Shown: positions 1 through 8,788 of the stretch, piece by piece | Position numbering within the stretch: position 1 is the first letter of the stretch | Layout of the letters: each line of letters begins with the position of its first letter | Assembly (NCBI RefSeq): GCF_900129775.1 | Contig: NZ_FQWV01000002.1 | Span: forward strand, 434,001-498,000 | Direction: 5' to 3' | DNA length: 64,000 nt | Source of the DNA: Halobaculum gomorrense | GTDB taxonomy: Archaea; Halobacteriota; Halobacteria; Halobacteriales; Haloferacaceae | The notes under the pieces: generated by a model | What the model was told of the DNA's origin: nothing | The model's input: the letters and a program-made list of their open reading frames with translations, nothing else | Databases searched by the model: none | Made by a program: the position numbers and the translations under genes

Positions 1-1713
1 GGCTACTGGATCCTCCGGTTCGACGCCACGGGCGAGTTCTTCTACCGCCCGATCATCCACGGGCCGTTCCTCCCGGTCGTCAACAACGTCCTCTTCGATT
101 TCATCGGCGCGTCCGACTTCGCCGCGCGGCTCCCGGTCGCGGTCGTCGGGGGCCTGCTCCCGCTGGTCGCGCTGCTGTTGCGCCACCGGCTCCGCGGGCG
201 CGAGCAGGTCGCGCTCGCGCTGTTGCTGGCGGTCGACCCGCTGCTCGTCTACTACGGCCGGTTCATGCGCGGCGACGTGCTCGTCGGCTCGTTCGCGCTC
301 GGCGCGTTCGCGCTCGCCGTGTACGCTATCGACACGCGCCGGACGCTCCCGCTGTTCGGATCGGCGACCTTGCTCGCGCTGGGGTTCTCCGCCAAGGAGA
401 ACGCCCTCGTCTACCTTGCGTGCTTCCTCGGCGCCGGGTTCCTCCTCCTCGATCACCGGCTGGTGCGGACCGCGCGGCGGACCGGCTCGCCGCTGGACGC
501 CGCGGTCGGCGAAGCCGTCGCGCTGCGGCACTTCCTCGACGACTGGACAGCGGGAGCGCGAACCAGACGACGGATAGCGGCGCTGGTCCGCGAGCGCGAT
601 CTCGGGGCGCCCTGGGCGCCCGAGGCGGGGTTCCTCGGCCACCTCGCGATCTGGATCCCGATCGGCGCCGCCGGGGTCGCCGCGACGTTCCTCGGCGTCG
701 TCGCGTTCTTTTACGCCCCGCGCCCGGAGCTGTGGAACGCGTTGGGGCTGGGGAACCTCATGTCCGGGGCGCCGACCCCCGACGCGTCGGTCGGCTCCGT
801 GTGGTACGAGGCGACGTGGGGCGCCGGCGAGAAGTTCTGGAGCACGTGGGCCTCCGGGACTCACTCCGGGCACCCGTACGTCCCGTACCTCTGGGACATC
901 CTCGAGACGCTGGCGTACGGCTCCGGCGTGCTCGTCGTGCTCGCGCTCGTGGGCTTTTTCGCCGACGGCTACGGCGAGACGCGCGGCACTCGACCGCTCG
1001 TCGCGTACGCGACCTACTGGGGCGCAGCGTCGGCGGTCGGGTACCCCGTCGCGACGGACATTCAGGCGCCGTGGGCAGCGGTCCACATCGTGCTCCCGCT
1101 GGCGATCCCGGCGGCCGTGGGGCTCGCCGAGGTCGGCGACTCGCTGCGGGGCGGCTTCGCGAGCGGCGACGCGGTCACAGCGGCGCTCGCGGGACTGGTG
1201 ATCGTCTCGGCCCTCGGGGGGGTCGTCGCTCCGAACGTCGACTACTGGAACTCGGCGTCGGCCGACGACAAGCAGGTGCTCCAGTGGGCGCAGCCGGAAA
1301 ACGAATACAAGACGGCGCTTCGAGACGCTGCAGCCGTCGCCCGCGACAACGAGGGAACCGACGTGCTGTGGATCGGGACGAGCACGAGCAGGGGGACGCG
1401 GCTGTACGTCTCTGAGGAGGCCAGCGTCGACCGAATGCCCCCCGGCGGGCCCAGTTGGCACTCCCGGCTCCCGACGCCGTGGTACCTCGAACGCGCGGGT
1501 GCGAACGTCACGTCGTCGCCGCCGGAGGCCCGGTTCGACGGCCTTCCGTCGGCCGAGGAGATGCCCCCGGTCGTCATCGCGAAGCCGAGCGACGCGGAGG
1601 AGCTGGAGCCCCGCCTCGACGGCTACCAGTCGCGCGAGTACGCCTTCCGGCTGTGGACCGAGCGAATCGTCGTGTTCATCGACGAGGACGCGCTGGCCGA
1701 CGCTCGCGAGTGA
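1..1713 (+). CDS. agl23: Agl23-type membrane protein, 5' end missing
   Basis: The reading frame is open from the first base, so the gene begins upstream of the window; 570 residues are visible. The product is a polytopic membrane protein. Near the visible N-terminus is YRPIIHGPFLPVVNN, followed by a run of hydrophobic helices, a charged loop at about residues 165-205, more helices to about residue 410, and a soluble C-terminal domain. This pattern fits the TIGR03663 family (flippase activity-associated protein Agl23), which resembles the multispanning mannosyl/arabinosyl transferases of N-glycosylation. The role in glycolipid handling is family knowledge, not something the sequence proves. 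It is followed by a promoter and purK, so it is probably the end of its own unit. Confidence 0.65.
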   Translation, partial: GYWILRFDATGEFFYRPIIHGPFLPVVNNVLFDFIGASDFAARLPVAVVGGLLPLVALLLRHRLRGREQVALALLLAVDPLLVYYGRFMRGDVLVGSFALGAFALAVYAIDTRRTLPLFGSATLLALGFSAKENALVYLACFLGAGFLLLDHRLVRTARRTGSPLDAAVGEAVALRHFLDDWTAGARTRRRIAALVRERDLGAPWAPEAGFLGHLAIWIPIGAAGVAATFLGVVAFFYAPRPELWNALGLGNLMSGAPTPDASVGSVWYEATWGAGEKFWSTWASGTHSGHPYVPYLWDILETLAYGSGVLVVLALVGFFADGYGETRGTRPLVAYATYWGAASAVGYPVATDIQAPWAAVHIVLPLAIPAAVGLAEVGDSLRGGFASGDAVTAALAGLVIVSALGGVVAPNVDYWNSASADDKQVLQWAQPENEYKTALRDAAAVARDNEGTDVLWIGTSTSRGTRLYVSEEASVDRMPPGGPSWHSRLPTPWYLERAGANVTSSPPEARFDGLPSAEEMPPVVIAKPSDAEELEPRLDGYQSREYAFRLWTERIVVFIDEDALADARE

Positions 1714-1799
1714 GGCAGTCGTCGCCTCCGCCGCTGCGTCGCCGGCGTCGCCGCGGCTGACGCCACGATCGTGCACACTTCCGGGTGGGTGAAGCAAGA

Positions 1800-1805
1800 T
1801 TTATT
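1800..1805 (+). promoter_or_regulatory. TATA-like box of purK
   Basis: TTTATT is centred about 27 nt before the GTG at 1830. This spacing fits a leaderless haloarchaeal transcript and rules out the longer in-frame start at 1785, which would lie upstream of the promoter. Confidence 0.5.
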
Positions 1806-1829
1806 CGCGGACCTGCCGAAGCCGCGGCC

Positions 1830-3002
1830 GTGAACCCGACCTGTCCCGGGCCGACGCTGGGCGTCGTCGGCGGGGGCCAACTCGGCCGCATGCTCGCTGA
1901 GGCCGCCTCGCCGCTCGGCGTCGACGTGGTCGTGCTCGACCCGACGCCGGCGTGTCCCGCCTCCAGGGTCGCCGAGCAGATCGAGGGACCGTTCGACGAC
2001 CCTGACGCCGTCCGCGAGCTGGCCGAGCGCGCCGACGCGCTGACGCTGGAGATCGAACTCGCCGACCCCGACGTGCTGGAGGCGATCGGCGGGGAGTACG
2101 ACGTGCCGGTGAACCCCTCGCCGGACGCGCTGGGGACGATCCAGGACAAGCTCGTTCAGACGCGGACGTTCGCCAACGCCGGCATCCCCGTTCCGGAGTT
2201 CGTCGCCGTGGCGGACGCCGGCGACCTCGCCGACGCCGTCGAGCGGTTCGACGGCTGCATGCTGAAGGCCCGCACTGGCGGCTACGACGGCCGCGGCAAC
2301 GTTCCCGTCGAACCGGGAGACGACTACGAGGCGAAGCTGGCGGAGGTGGGCGCCGGCGAGGGCGGCGCGATGGCCGAGGAGCTGATCGACTTCGAGCGCG
2401 AGCTCTCCGTGGTCGCCGTCCGCGGCGACGGCGAGCGCCGCGCGTTCCCCGTCGTCGAGAACGTCCACCGCGAGGAGATCCTCCGCGAAACCGTCGCGCC
2501 CGCGCGGTGTTCCGAGGCCGTCGCCGAGCGCGCCCGCGAGGTCGCGCTCGACACGCTGGAGACGCTCGACGGGCGCGGCGTGTTCGCGATGGAACTGTTC
2601 GAGGAGTCCGACGGCACCGTATCCGTCAACGAGGTCGCCCCTCGTCCCCACAACTCCGGCCACTGGAGCATCGAGGGAGCCACGACCTCGCAGTTCGAAC
2701 AGCACGTCCGCGCGGCCCTCGGGTGGCCGCTCGGGACCGCCGAGGCGCGCGCGCCGACCGTGATGGCGAACGTCCTCGGCGACGTGCCCGAACCGCGCCC
2801 CGCGTCGCTGTCGGGCGTCGGCGACGTGCTCGCGGCGCCGAACGCGAACCTCCACTGGTACGGCAAGCACGAGGCCCGCCCGCTGCGAAAGATGGGCCAT
2901 CTGACGATCGTCGACGTCGACGCCTCGACAGACGACACGGCCGCCCGCGACGACCTGCTCGCCCGCGCCCGCGACCTGCGCGACGGGCTGACCTTCGAGT
3001 GA
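1830..3002 (+). CDS. purK: 5-(carboxyamino)imidazole ribonucleotide synthase
   Basis: PurK carboxylates aminoimidazole ribonucleotide with bicarbonate and ATP, a step of purine synthesis in the cytoplasm. The 390-residue protein opens with the nucleotide-binding loop LGVVGGGQLGRML, then the ATP-grasp core (KARTGGYDGRGN), and ends with the conserved EVAPRPHNSGHWSIEG segment and a typical C-terminal domain (GKHEARPLRKMGHLTI). The GTG start is chosen because a TATA-like box sits about 27 nt upstream and the family motif begins directly after it. purE follows 69 bp downstream with no obvious promoter of its own, so the two are likely co-transcribed. Confidence 0.95.
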   Translation: MNPTCPGPTLGVVGGGQLGRMLAEAASPLGVDVVVLDPTPACPASRVAEQIEGPFDDPDAVRELAERADALTLEIELADPDVLEAIGGEYDVPVNPSPDALGTIQDKLVQTRTFANAGIPVPEFVAVADAGDLADAVERFDGCMLKARTGGYDGRGNVPVEPGDDYEAKLAEVGAGEGGAMAEELIDFERELSVVAVRGDGERRAFPVVENVHREEILRETVAPARCSEAVAERAREVALDTLETLDGRGVFAMELFEESDGTVSVNEVAPRPHNSGHWSIEGATTSQFEQHVRAALGWPLGTAEARAPTVMANVLGDVPEPRPASLSGVGDVLAAPNANLHWYGKHEARPLRKMGHLTIVDVDASTDDTAARDDLLARARDLRDGLTFE

Positions 3003-3071
3003 CCGCTCGGCCACCCGCGCGACCACTCCGCCTCACCATCCCAACACACTCACCACCCCGACACACGCACC

Positions 3072-3695
3072 ATGACAACCGTTCAGGACCTGATCGACCG
3101 ACTCGAATCGGAGGCGAACAGCGACGCCGACCCCGACACGACGCCCGACGTGGGCGTGATCATGGGGTCGGACTCGGACCTCGACACCATGCAGGGCGCC
3201 TTCGACGCCCTCGACGGGCTCGGGTTCGCCGAGCAGACCGACTTCGACGACCCGCCGGCCGCGCGCTTCACCTACGAGTCGTACGTCGTCTCCGCGCACC
3301 GGACGCCCGAACTCATGTACGCCTACGGCGAGACCGCGAGCGACCGCGGGCTGGACGTGATCGTCGCCGGCGCGGGCGGCAAGTCGGCGGACCTGCCGAA
3401 CATGACCGCGAGCATCGCCTACCCGATTCCCGTGATCGGTGTCCCGGTGCAGGAGAAGTCCGTCGACTCGGTGATCGGGATGCCCACGGGCGCGCCCATC
3501 GTCGCCGTCGACGCGGGGAAGTCGTTCAACGCGGCGCTGTCGGCGGCACAGATACTCGCGCGGGAGCACGACGAGGTGACGGAGGCGCTCGTCGAGTTCC
3601 ACGAGGAGCAGCGGGCGGGCGTCGGCGACATCTCCGCGGCCCTTCACGACCGCGGGGTCGAGGGGTTCCGGGAGGCACGCGGACGCGAGCGGTAG
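3072..3695 (+). CDS. purE: N5-carboxyaminoimidazole ribonucleotide mutase
   Basis: PurE moves the carboxyl group made by PurK from N5 to C4 of the imidazole. The 207-residue protein carries the class I signature GSDSDL (residues 32-37), the SAHRTPE motif, and GAGGKSADLPNM followed by PIPVIGVPVQ. An acidic N-terminal extension of about 25 residues precedes the catalytic domain, as is common in halophiles. Its pairing with PurK means the organism uses the two-step ATP-dependent route rather than the one-step class II PurE. Confidence 0.96.
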   Translation: MTTVQDLIDRLESEANSDADPDTTPDVGVIMGSDSDLDTMQGAFDALDGLGFAEQTDFDDPPAARFTYESYVVSAHRTPELMYAYGETASDRGLDVIVAGAGGKSADLPNMTASIAYPIPVIGVPVQEKSVDSVIGMPTGAPIVAVDAGKSFNAALSAAQILAREHDEVTEALVEFHEEQRAGVGDISAALHDRGVEGFREARGRER

Positions 3696-3783
3696 TCGGG
3701 TCGGCCGACTCCCGACCCCCGCGCGGGGACGGGAGCCGCTCCTCGCGGCGACCCGATCCGCGTCGCCCCGAACCGGGCGGTAC

Positions 3784-3813
3784 ACGCGTGCACGCGTAAG
3801 TGAAGCACTTATC
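3784..3813 (+). promoter_or_regulatory. nuo operon promoter with upstream palindrome
   Basis: A perfect 14-bp palindrome, ACGCGTGCACGCGT (3784-3797), lies just upstream of the TATA-like ACTTATC (3807-3813). The TATA centre predicts transcription from about 3837, giving a leader of about 18 nt. GGAG lies 9 nt before the nuoA ATG, a possible ribosome binding site. The palindrome covers the position where TFB and regulators bind, so it is a candidate operator. Confidence 0.45.
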
Positions 3814-3854
3814 TGTGGGGGCGCCAAACCGACGTACGATACGGAGAACCCGGT

Positions 3855-4268
3855 ATGAATGCATGGATAGCGATCGGCGCGTTGGCGGTGATGGGCGTGG
3901 GGATTCCGCTCGGCATGATGGCGGTGTCCGCGCTGCTTCGCCCCGGCGTGCCGGAACAGGGCAAAAGCGCCACCTACGAGTCCGGTGAGATCCCGACGGG
4001 GTCGGCGACGGGCATCCAGTTCAACATCCAGTACTACATGGTTGCGCTGCTGTTCGTCGTGTTCGACGTCGAGACCGTTCTGATCTTCCCGTGGGCGGTC
4101 ATCTACCAGCCCGCGCTCGCGTCGGGCGTCGGACTGGCGACGGTGCTGCTCCCGATGCTGATCTTCATCGGGGTGCTCGTCGTCGGACTCGTGTGGGCGT
4201 GGCGACAGGGCGCCGTGAAGTGGGTCTCCAGCCCGCGTGCGGCGAGACAGAAGACGGAGCGTTCCTGA
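3855..4268 (+). CDS. nuoA: NADH-quinone oxidoreductase-like subunit A
   Basis: NuoA is a small membrane subunit at the junction between the arms of complex I. The 137-residue protein has three hydrophobic helices and the diagnostic KSATYESGEIPTG loop and QYYMVALLFVVFDVET motif, whose Glu/Asp residues line the quinone-site loop. It is the first gene of an eleven-gene operon. nuoB starts immediately after its stop codon. Confidence 0.95.
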   Translation: MNAWIAIGALAVMGVGIPLGMMAVSALLRPGVPEQGKSATYESGEIPTGSATGIQFNIQYYMVALLFVVFDVETVLIFPWAVIYQPALASGVGLATVLLPMLIFIGVLVVGLVWAWRQGAVKWVSSPRAARQKTERS

Positions 4269-4269
4269 T

Positions 4270-4971
4270 ATGAGTAGCGACAACAGACCGTTCGTCACGG
4301 ACGACAGCCAGGTACTGACCGACACCCGGGACGCCCGGATGACGGGCGAGGACAACCGCTTCAACTCGAAGCTGCGCGAGGCGTTCGGCTCCTCGCCGTT
4401 CATCCTCACCAAGTTCGACAAGTTCATGAACTGGGTGCGGGGCTCCTCGATGTTCATGCTGCAGTTCGGGATCGCCTGCTGCAGCATCGAGATGATGCAC
4501 ACCTACGCGGTCAAACACGACCTCGACCGCTTCGGTGCGGGTGTGCCGCGCGCGTCGCCGCGACAGGCCGACGTGATCATCGTCCCCGGGACGATCGTCT
4601 CGAAGTTCGCGCCGCGGATGAAGCGCGTGTACGACCAGATGCCCGAGCCGAAGTTCGTCATCGGCATGGGCTCGTGCACGATCTCCGGGGGCCCGTTCCA
4701 GGAGGGCTACAACGTGATCAAGGGTGCAGAGGAGGTCATCCCGGTCGACATCCACGTGCCCGGCTGCCCGCCGCGCCCCGAGGCGCTGGTGTACGGCGTC
4801 GCGAAGCTGCAGGAGCGCATCGCCAACGGCGAGTCCTCGCCGGTGACGGTGAAGCCGTACGAGCTGGAGCAGTTCGGCGACCTCGACCGCGACGAGATCG
4901 TCGACCAGCTCGCACAGGAGATCGACGAGGAGGACCTCGTCATGCGGTACAACTGGGCGGACTCCCCGTAA
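4270..4971 (+). CDS. nuoB: NADH-quinone oxidoreductase-like subunit B
   Basis: NuoB holds the terminal N2 4Fe-4S cluster, which passes electrons to quinone. The 233-residue protein shows the ligands in GIACCSIEMMH (adjacent Cys pair), GSCTISGG and VPGCPPRPEAL. The ATG at 4270 follows the nuoA stop directly. A longer frame would run back into nuoA and is not used. The first 30 residues and the last 40 are acidic extensions typical of halophiles. Confidence 0.96.
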   Translation: MSSDNRPFVTDDSQVLTDTRDARMTGEDNRFNSKLREAFGSSPFILTKFDKFMNWVRGSSMFMLQFGIACCSIEMMHTYAVKHDLDRFGAGVPRASPRQADVIIVPGTIVSKFAPRMKRVYDQMPEPKFVIGMGSCTISGGPFQEGYNVIKGAEEVIPVDIHVPGCPPRPEALVYGVAKLQERIANGESSPVTVKPYELEQFGDLDRDEIVDQLAQEIDEEDLVMRYNWADSP

Positions 4972-4973
4972 CT

Positions 4974-6644
4974 ATGAGTCTGGAAGAACCCGAGCCGGAC
5001 GTTCCGGCCACCGTCGAGGAACAGTCCCCCGACGAGATCGCCGAGATGCTCAGCGATCACGTCATCGGCCGCGAGGAGCACCTGAACGCGCCGGGGTACG
5101 TCATCCGCCCGGACGCAGTGCAGGACGTGCTCTCGACGCTGAAGACCGAAGCGGGGTACGACCACCTCTCGTGTGTCACCGCCCAGGAGTACGAGGACCG
5201 CTACGAGTCCATCTACCACCTGAAGAAGTTCGACGACCCGACCCAGGAGGTCAGCGTCGTCGTCCCTGCCGACCGCGAGAACCCGGTCAGCGAGTCCGCC
5301 GATCCGGTCTTCCGGACGGCCGACTGGCACGAGCGCGAGGCGTACGACCTCGTCGGTATCGAGTACGACGACCACCCCGACCTGCGGCGCATCCTCCTGC
5401 CCGAGACCTGGCAGGGCCACCCGCTGGCGGCGGACTACGACCAGGACCGCCCGCAGGTCGTCCCGCTGCGCGAGAACGCCAACCCGCTGCAGGAGGACCA
5501 GCGCTCCGAGCAGGACACGGACACGATGTTTCTCAACATCGGTCCCCACCACCCCGCGACCCACGGCGTCTTGCACCTGAAGACGACGCTGGACGGCGAG
5601 CAGGTCGCGGACGTGGAGTCCGACATCGGCTACCTCCACCGCTGCGAGGAGCAGATCTGCCAGAACGGCACCTACCGCCACCAGATCATGCCGTACCCCG
5701 ACCGCTGGGACTACATCTCGGCGGGCCTGCTCAACGAGTGGGCGTACGCGCGCGCGGCCGAGGACATGGCCGACATCGACGTGCCCGAGTACGCGCAGGT
5801 CATCCGGACCATGGGGGCGGAGCTGTGCCGGATCGCCGCGCACATGCTCGCGGTCGGGACGTTCGCGCTCGACGTGTACGGCGACTTCACCGCCATCTTC
5901 ATGTACGCGATCCGGGACCGCGAGAAGGCCCAGAACATCCTGGAGGACCTGACGGGCCAGCGGCTCATGTTCAACTACTTCCGCCTCGGCGGGGTCGTCT
6001 GGGACCTGCCCGAGCCCCGCGAGGAGTTCTTCGAGAAGACCCGCGACTTCCTCGAGGACCTCCCGGAGGCGCTGGAGGAGTATCACGACCTCATCTCGGG
6101 CAACGAGATCCTCCAGATGCGCACCATCGACACGGGCGTGCTGCCGCCGGAGGTCGCCAAGAGCTACGGCGCGACCGGGCCGGTCGCCCGCGGCTCCGGC
6201 ATCGACTACGACCTGCGCCGCGACGACCCGTACGGCTACTACGACGAGCTCGACTGGGACGTCGTCACCGAGGACGGCTGCGACAACTACAGCCGCCTGC
6301 TCGTTCGCCTCCGCGAGGTCGAGGAGTCCGCGAAGATCATCGAGCAGTGCATCGACCTGCTCGAGGACTGGCCCGAGGAAGACCGCACCATCCAGGCCAA
6401 CGTGCCGCGGACGCTGAAGCCGGACGACGACGCGGAGATCTACAGCGCGGTCGAGGGCGCCAAGGGCGAACTCGGCATCTACATGCGCTCGGATGGGACG
6501 GACAAGCCCGCCCGGTTCAAGATCCGGTCGCCGTGCTTCTCGAACCTGCAGACGCTGCCCGAGATGGCGGAGGGCGAGTACGTGCCCGACCTCATCGCCG
6601 CGCTCGGCAGCCTGGACATCGTCCTCGGTGAGGTGGACAGATGA
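4974..6644 (+). CDS. nuoCD: Fused NuoC/NuoD subunit
   Basis: This 556-residue protein joins the 30-kDa (NuoC) and 49-kDa (NuoD) subunits of complex I. The NuoC part (to about residue 170) includes DWHEREAYDLVGIEYDDHPDLRRIL. The NuoD part starts at about residue 185 with NIGPHHPATHGVLHL and carries HRCEEQICQNGTYRH and GATGPVARGSGIDYDLR, which shape the quinone pocket. It starts 2 nt after nuoB and overlaps nuoH by 4 nt, showing tight translational coupling. The C-D fusion is a normal arrangement in haloarchaea and many bacteria. Confidence 0.95.
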   Translation: MSLEEPEPDVPATVEEQSPDEIAEMLSDHVIGREEHLNAPGYVIRPDAVQDVLSTLKTEAGYDHLSCVTAQEYEDRYESIYHLKKFDDPTQEVSVVVPADRENPVSESADPVFRTADWHEREAYDLVGIEYDDHPDLRRILLPETWQGHPLAADYDQDRPQVVPLRENANPLQEDQRSEQDTDTMFLNIGPHHPATHGVLHLKTTLDGEQVADVESDIGYLHRCEEQICQNGTYRHQIMPYPDRWDYISAGLLNEWAYARAAEDMADIDVPEYAQVIRTMGAELCRIAAHMLAVGTFALDVYGDFTAIFMYAIRDREKAQNILEDLTGQRLMFNYFRLGGVVWDLPEPREEFFEKTRDFLEDLPEALEEYHDLISGNEILQMRTIDTGVLPPEVAKSYGATGPVARGSGIDYDLRRDDPYGYYDELDWDVVTEDGCDNYSRLLVRLREVEESAKIIEQCIDLLEDWPEEDRTIQANVPRTLKPDDDAEIYSAVEGAKGELGIYMRSDGTDKPARFKIRSPCFSNLQTLPEMAEGEYVPDLIAALGSLDIVLGEVDR

Positions 6645-7717
6645 CCGGGGCGGCCCCGCTCCAACAGGGGATGCTCCCCGACACGATCGCGAAGCTGCTG
6701 GGGCTGGGCGCGTTCGGGGTCGCCGGCGACGTGGTCGCCGCGCTGCTGGGGGCGTTCCTCGTCGCCAACTTCCTGCTCATCAACACGGCCTTCGCGGGCC
6801 CGTGGGCGAAGCGGAAGATCACGGCGGCGTTCACCGACCGGATCGCGGTCAACCGGATCGGGCCGTTCGGCCTGTTCGTCATCGTCGCCGACGCGGTCCG
6901 GCTCCTCTCGAAGGAGCTGGTAATCCCCGAGGGCGTCGACCGCCCCGCGTGGGACCTGGGTCCGATCCTCATCCCGTTCTCGGCGCTGCTCGGCTTCGCG
7001 GTCATTCCGATGGGTAGCGGCCTGCAGTTGGCCGACCCCGAGACGGGGCTGGCGTTCGCGTTCGCCGCCTCGTCGATCGCGTCGCTCGGCCTGATTATGA
7101 TGGGGTACGCGTCGAACAACAAGTACAGCCTGCTCGGCGGCCTGCGTGCCGTCGCCTCCAACCTCGCCTACGAGATCCCGCTCGTCGTCACCGGCATCTC
7201 CGTCGTGCTGTTCACGGGGACGCTCCAGATGAGCGCGATCGTCGAGGCGCAGCAGGCGACGTTCGTCTCGGTGGCCGGGGTCGCGATCCCGCAGTGGTTC
7301 GCGTTCGTGAACCCGTTCGCGTTCGTGCTGTTCGTGCTCGCGAACGTCGCGGAGGTCGGCCGCAACCCGTTCGACATCCCGGAGGCGCCCACCGAGATCG
7401 TCGCCGGGTACCAGACGGAGTACTCCTCCGTCTACTTCGTGCTCATCTACCTCGGTGAGTTCATCCACATCTTCCTCGGCGGCGCCATCGCGGCAACGCT
7501 GTTCCTCGGTGGCCCGGCTGGGCCCGGCCCGGCGGCGCTGGGGATCGTCTGGTTCACGGCGAAGATCTGGGCGTTCTTCCTACTCACCCAGTGGCTCCGC
7601 TCTGCGGTGCCGCGACTTCGCGTCGACCAGTTCATCGAGATCGGCTGGAAGGGCATGCTGGTGCTCTCGTTTGCGAACCTCGTCCTCACCGCGGTGATCG
7701 TGGGGGTGCTCGCGTAA
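6641..7717 (+). CDS. nuoH: NADH-quinone oxidoreductase-like subunit H
   Basis: NuoH is the membrane subunit that forms the quinone channel and connects to the proton-pumping arm. The 358-residue protein has about eight helices. It shows NRIGPFGLFVIVADAVRLLSKE, the family's amphipathic loop, and NPFDIPEAPTEIVAGYQTEY, with the conserved acidic quinone-site residues. Its ATG overlaps the nuoCD stop (ATGA), and nuoI begins 2 nt after its end. Confidence 0.95.
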   Translation: MTGAAPLQQGMLPDTIAKLLGLGAFGVAGDVVAALLGAFLVANFLLINTAFAGPWAKRKITAAFTDRIAVNRIGPFGLFVIVADAVRLLSKELVIPEGVDRPAWDLGPILIPFSALLGFAVIPMGSGLQLADPETGLAFAFAASSIASLGLIMMGYASNNKYSLLGGLRAVASNLAYEIPLVVTGISVVLFTGTLQMSAIVEAQQATFVSVAGVAIPQWFAFVNPFAFVLFVLANVAEVGRNPFDIPEAPTEIVAGYQTEYSSVYFVLIYLGEFIHIFLGGAIAATLFLGGPAGPGPAALGIVWFTAKIWAFFLLTQWLRSAVPRLRVDQFIEIGWKGMLVLSFANLVLTAVIVGVLA

Positions 7718-7719
7718 CA

Positions 7720-8181
7720 ATGATCGGAATACTGAAAGGAATGGCGACGACGATGAAGCACGCGCTGGACGGCAAGACGTTCACGGTGGAGTACCCGGAC
7801 GTCGCGCCCGAGGTGAGCCCGCGGTTCCGCGGGGTCCACAAGTTCTCCCAGGAGCGGTGTATCTGGTGCCGCCAGTGCGAGAACGTCTGTCCCAACGATA
7901 CGATCCAGATCGTGCAGGACGACCAGCGCAACGGCGAACAGTACAACCTCCACATCGGGCAGTGCATCTACTGCCGGCTGTGCGAGGAGGTGTGTCCGGT
8001 GGACGCCATCCTGCTGACGCAGAACTTCGAGTTCACCGCCGACACGAAAGACGAGTTCGTCTACAACAAAGAGCAGCTGAAGAACGTCCCCTGGTACAAG
8101 GGGATCGACCCGCTCAACTCGCGCAACCCCGACCGCAACGCGTGGGTCGGCGAGGGCGACGGCGAGATCGACTACCAGTAA
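7720..8181 (+). CDS. nuoI: NADH-quinone oxidoreductase-like subunit I
   Basis: NuoI is a ferredoxin-like peripheral subunit with two 4Fe-4S clusters. The 153-residue protein has CIWCRQCENVCP and CIYCRLCEEVCP, a perfect pair of CxxCxxCxxxCP motifs. The short N-terminal amphipathic stretch (IGILKGMATTMKHAL) probably anchors it to NuoH. The ATG at 7720 comes directly after the nuoH stop. A gap of 331 bp then separates it from nuoJ, the only real break in the operon. Confidence 0.96.
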   Translation: MIGILKGMATTMKHALDGKTFTVEYPDVAPEVSPRFRGVHKFSQERCIWCRQCENVCPNDTIQIVQDDQRNGEQYNLHIGQCIYCRLCEEVCPVDAILLTQNFEFTADTKDEFVYNKEQLKNVPWYKGIDPLNSRNPDRNAWVGEGDGEIDYQ

Positions 8182-8512
8182 CGTACTCGACGTTCTTCGG
8201 GTTCTCCACCCCTTCGTTCTCGACCCGCGAGCCGCCAGTGCGTGTCGCGCTCGTCGTCGCCGTGGCTGCCGGCTCGCGAACACCCCCTCGCGCGGGCCGA
8301 CGGCGGGTCGGGCGCGTCGACGCCGTGGGGCGTTCGGTCCGTCGGACACCTCGCCGGTCGTCCGATGTCGACTTGTCGACCCGCGTCTGGGCCGCCCGCG
8401 ATCACATATAAAAGTGGATCGGCCGGAACCGGCGACTCGCACACGCACACCCACGCGTACGCGCAAACCGTTCTCGAAACCTTCAAACGGACTCCGGCGG
8501 GAGTGTCCCGTA
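8182..8512 (+). other. Intergenic break inside the nuo operon
   Basis: This 331-bp stretch lies between nuoI and nuoJ and holds no convincing gene. The first 200 bp are plain GC-rich sequence. The last 110 bp hold a strong TATA-like box at 8404-8413, a palindromic CGCGTACGCG within 8451-8465, and a long leader before nuoJ. I read it as an internal promoter region for the distal nuo genes. Confidence 0.5.
8404..8413 (+). promoter_or_regulatory. Internal promoter before nuoJ
   Basis: CATATAAAAG is among the best TATA matches in the window. It predicts a start near 8435 and thus a leader of about 75 nt, unlike the leaderless pattern elsewhere. GGGAGTG, about 7 nt before the nuoJ ATG, could act as a ribosome binding site. 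This would allow nuoJ-N to be expressed separately from nuoA-I. Confidence 0.5.
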
Positions 8513-8788
8513 ATGGTTGTAGAGACTATCGCGTTCGCGCTGTTCGCCCTCGTCACTGTGGGGAGCAGTCTGGGCGTGGTGCTCGTGGAAGACGTGTGGC
8601 ACTCCGCGCTCTTCCTCGGGGCCGCGCTCCTCAGCGTCGCGGTGCACTACGTGATGTTGCAGGCGGAGTTCCTGGCCGCCATGCAGATCCTCGTCTACGT
8701 GGGCGGGGTTCTGGTGTTGATCACGTTCGCCGTGATGCTGGTGCGCAGGGAGGGTGAACCGGAGGCAATGGAGGTGTTCGACGCGTGA
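8513..8788 (+). CDS. nuoJ1: NuoJ N-terminal half (split subunit J, part 1)
   Basis: NuoJ is a membrane subunit of the proton-pumping arm. This 91-residue protein covers only its first three helices and contains EFLAAMQILVYVGGVLVLITFAVML, the pi-bulge helix region with the conserved YVGG. The rest of NuoJ is supplied by the next gene, which overlaps by 4 nt. A split NuoJ is, to my knowledge, usual in haloarchaea, so this is not a recent frameshift. The ATG at 8513 is preceded by a ribosome-binding-like GGGAG. Confidence 0.88.
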   Translation: MVVETIAFALFALVTVGSSLGVVLVEDVWHSALFLGAALLSVAVHYVMLQAEFLAAMQILVYVGGVLVLITFAVMLVRREGEPEAMEVFDA

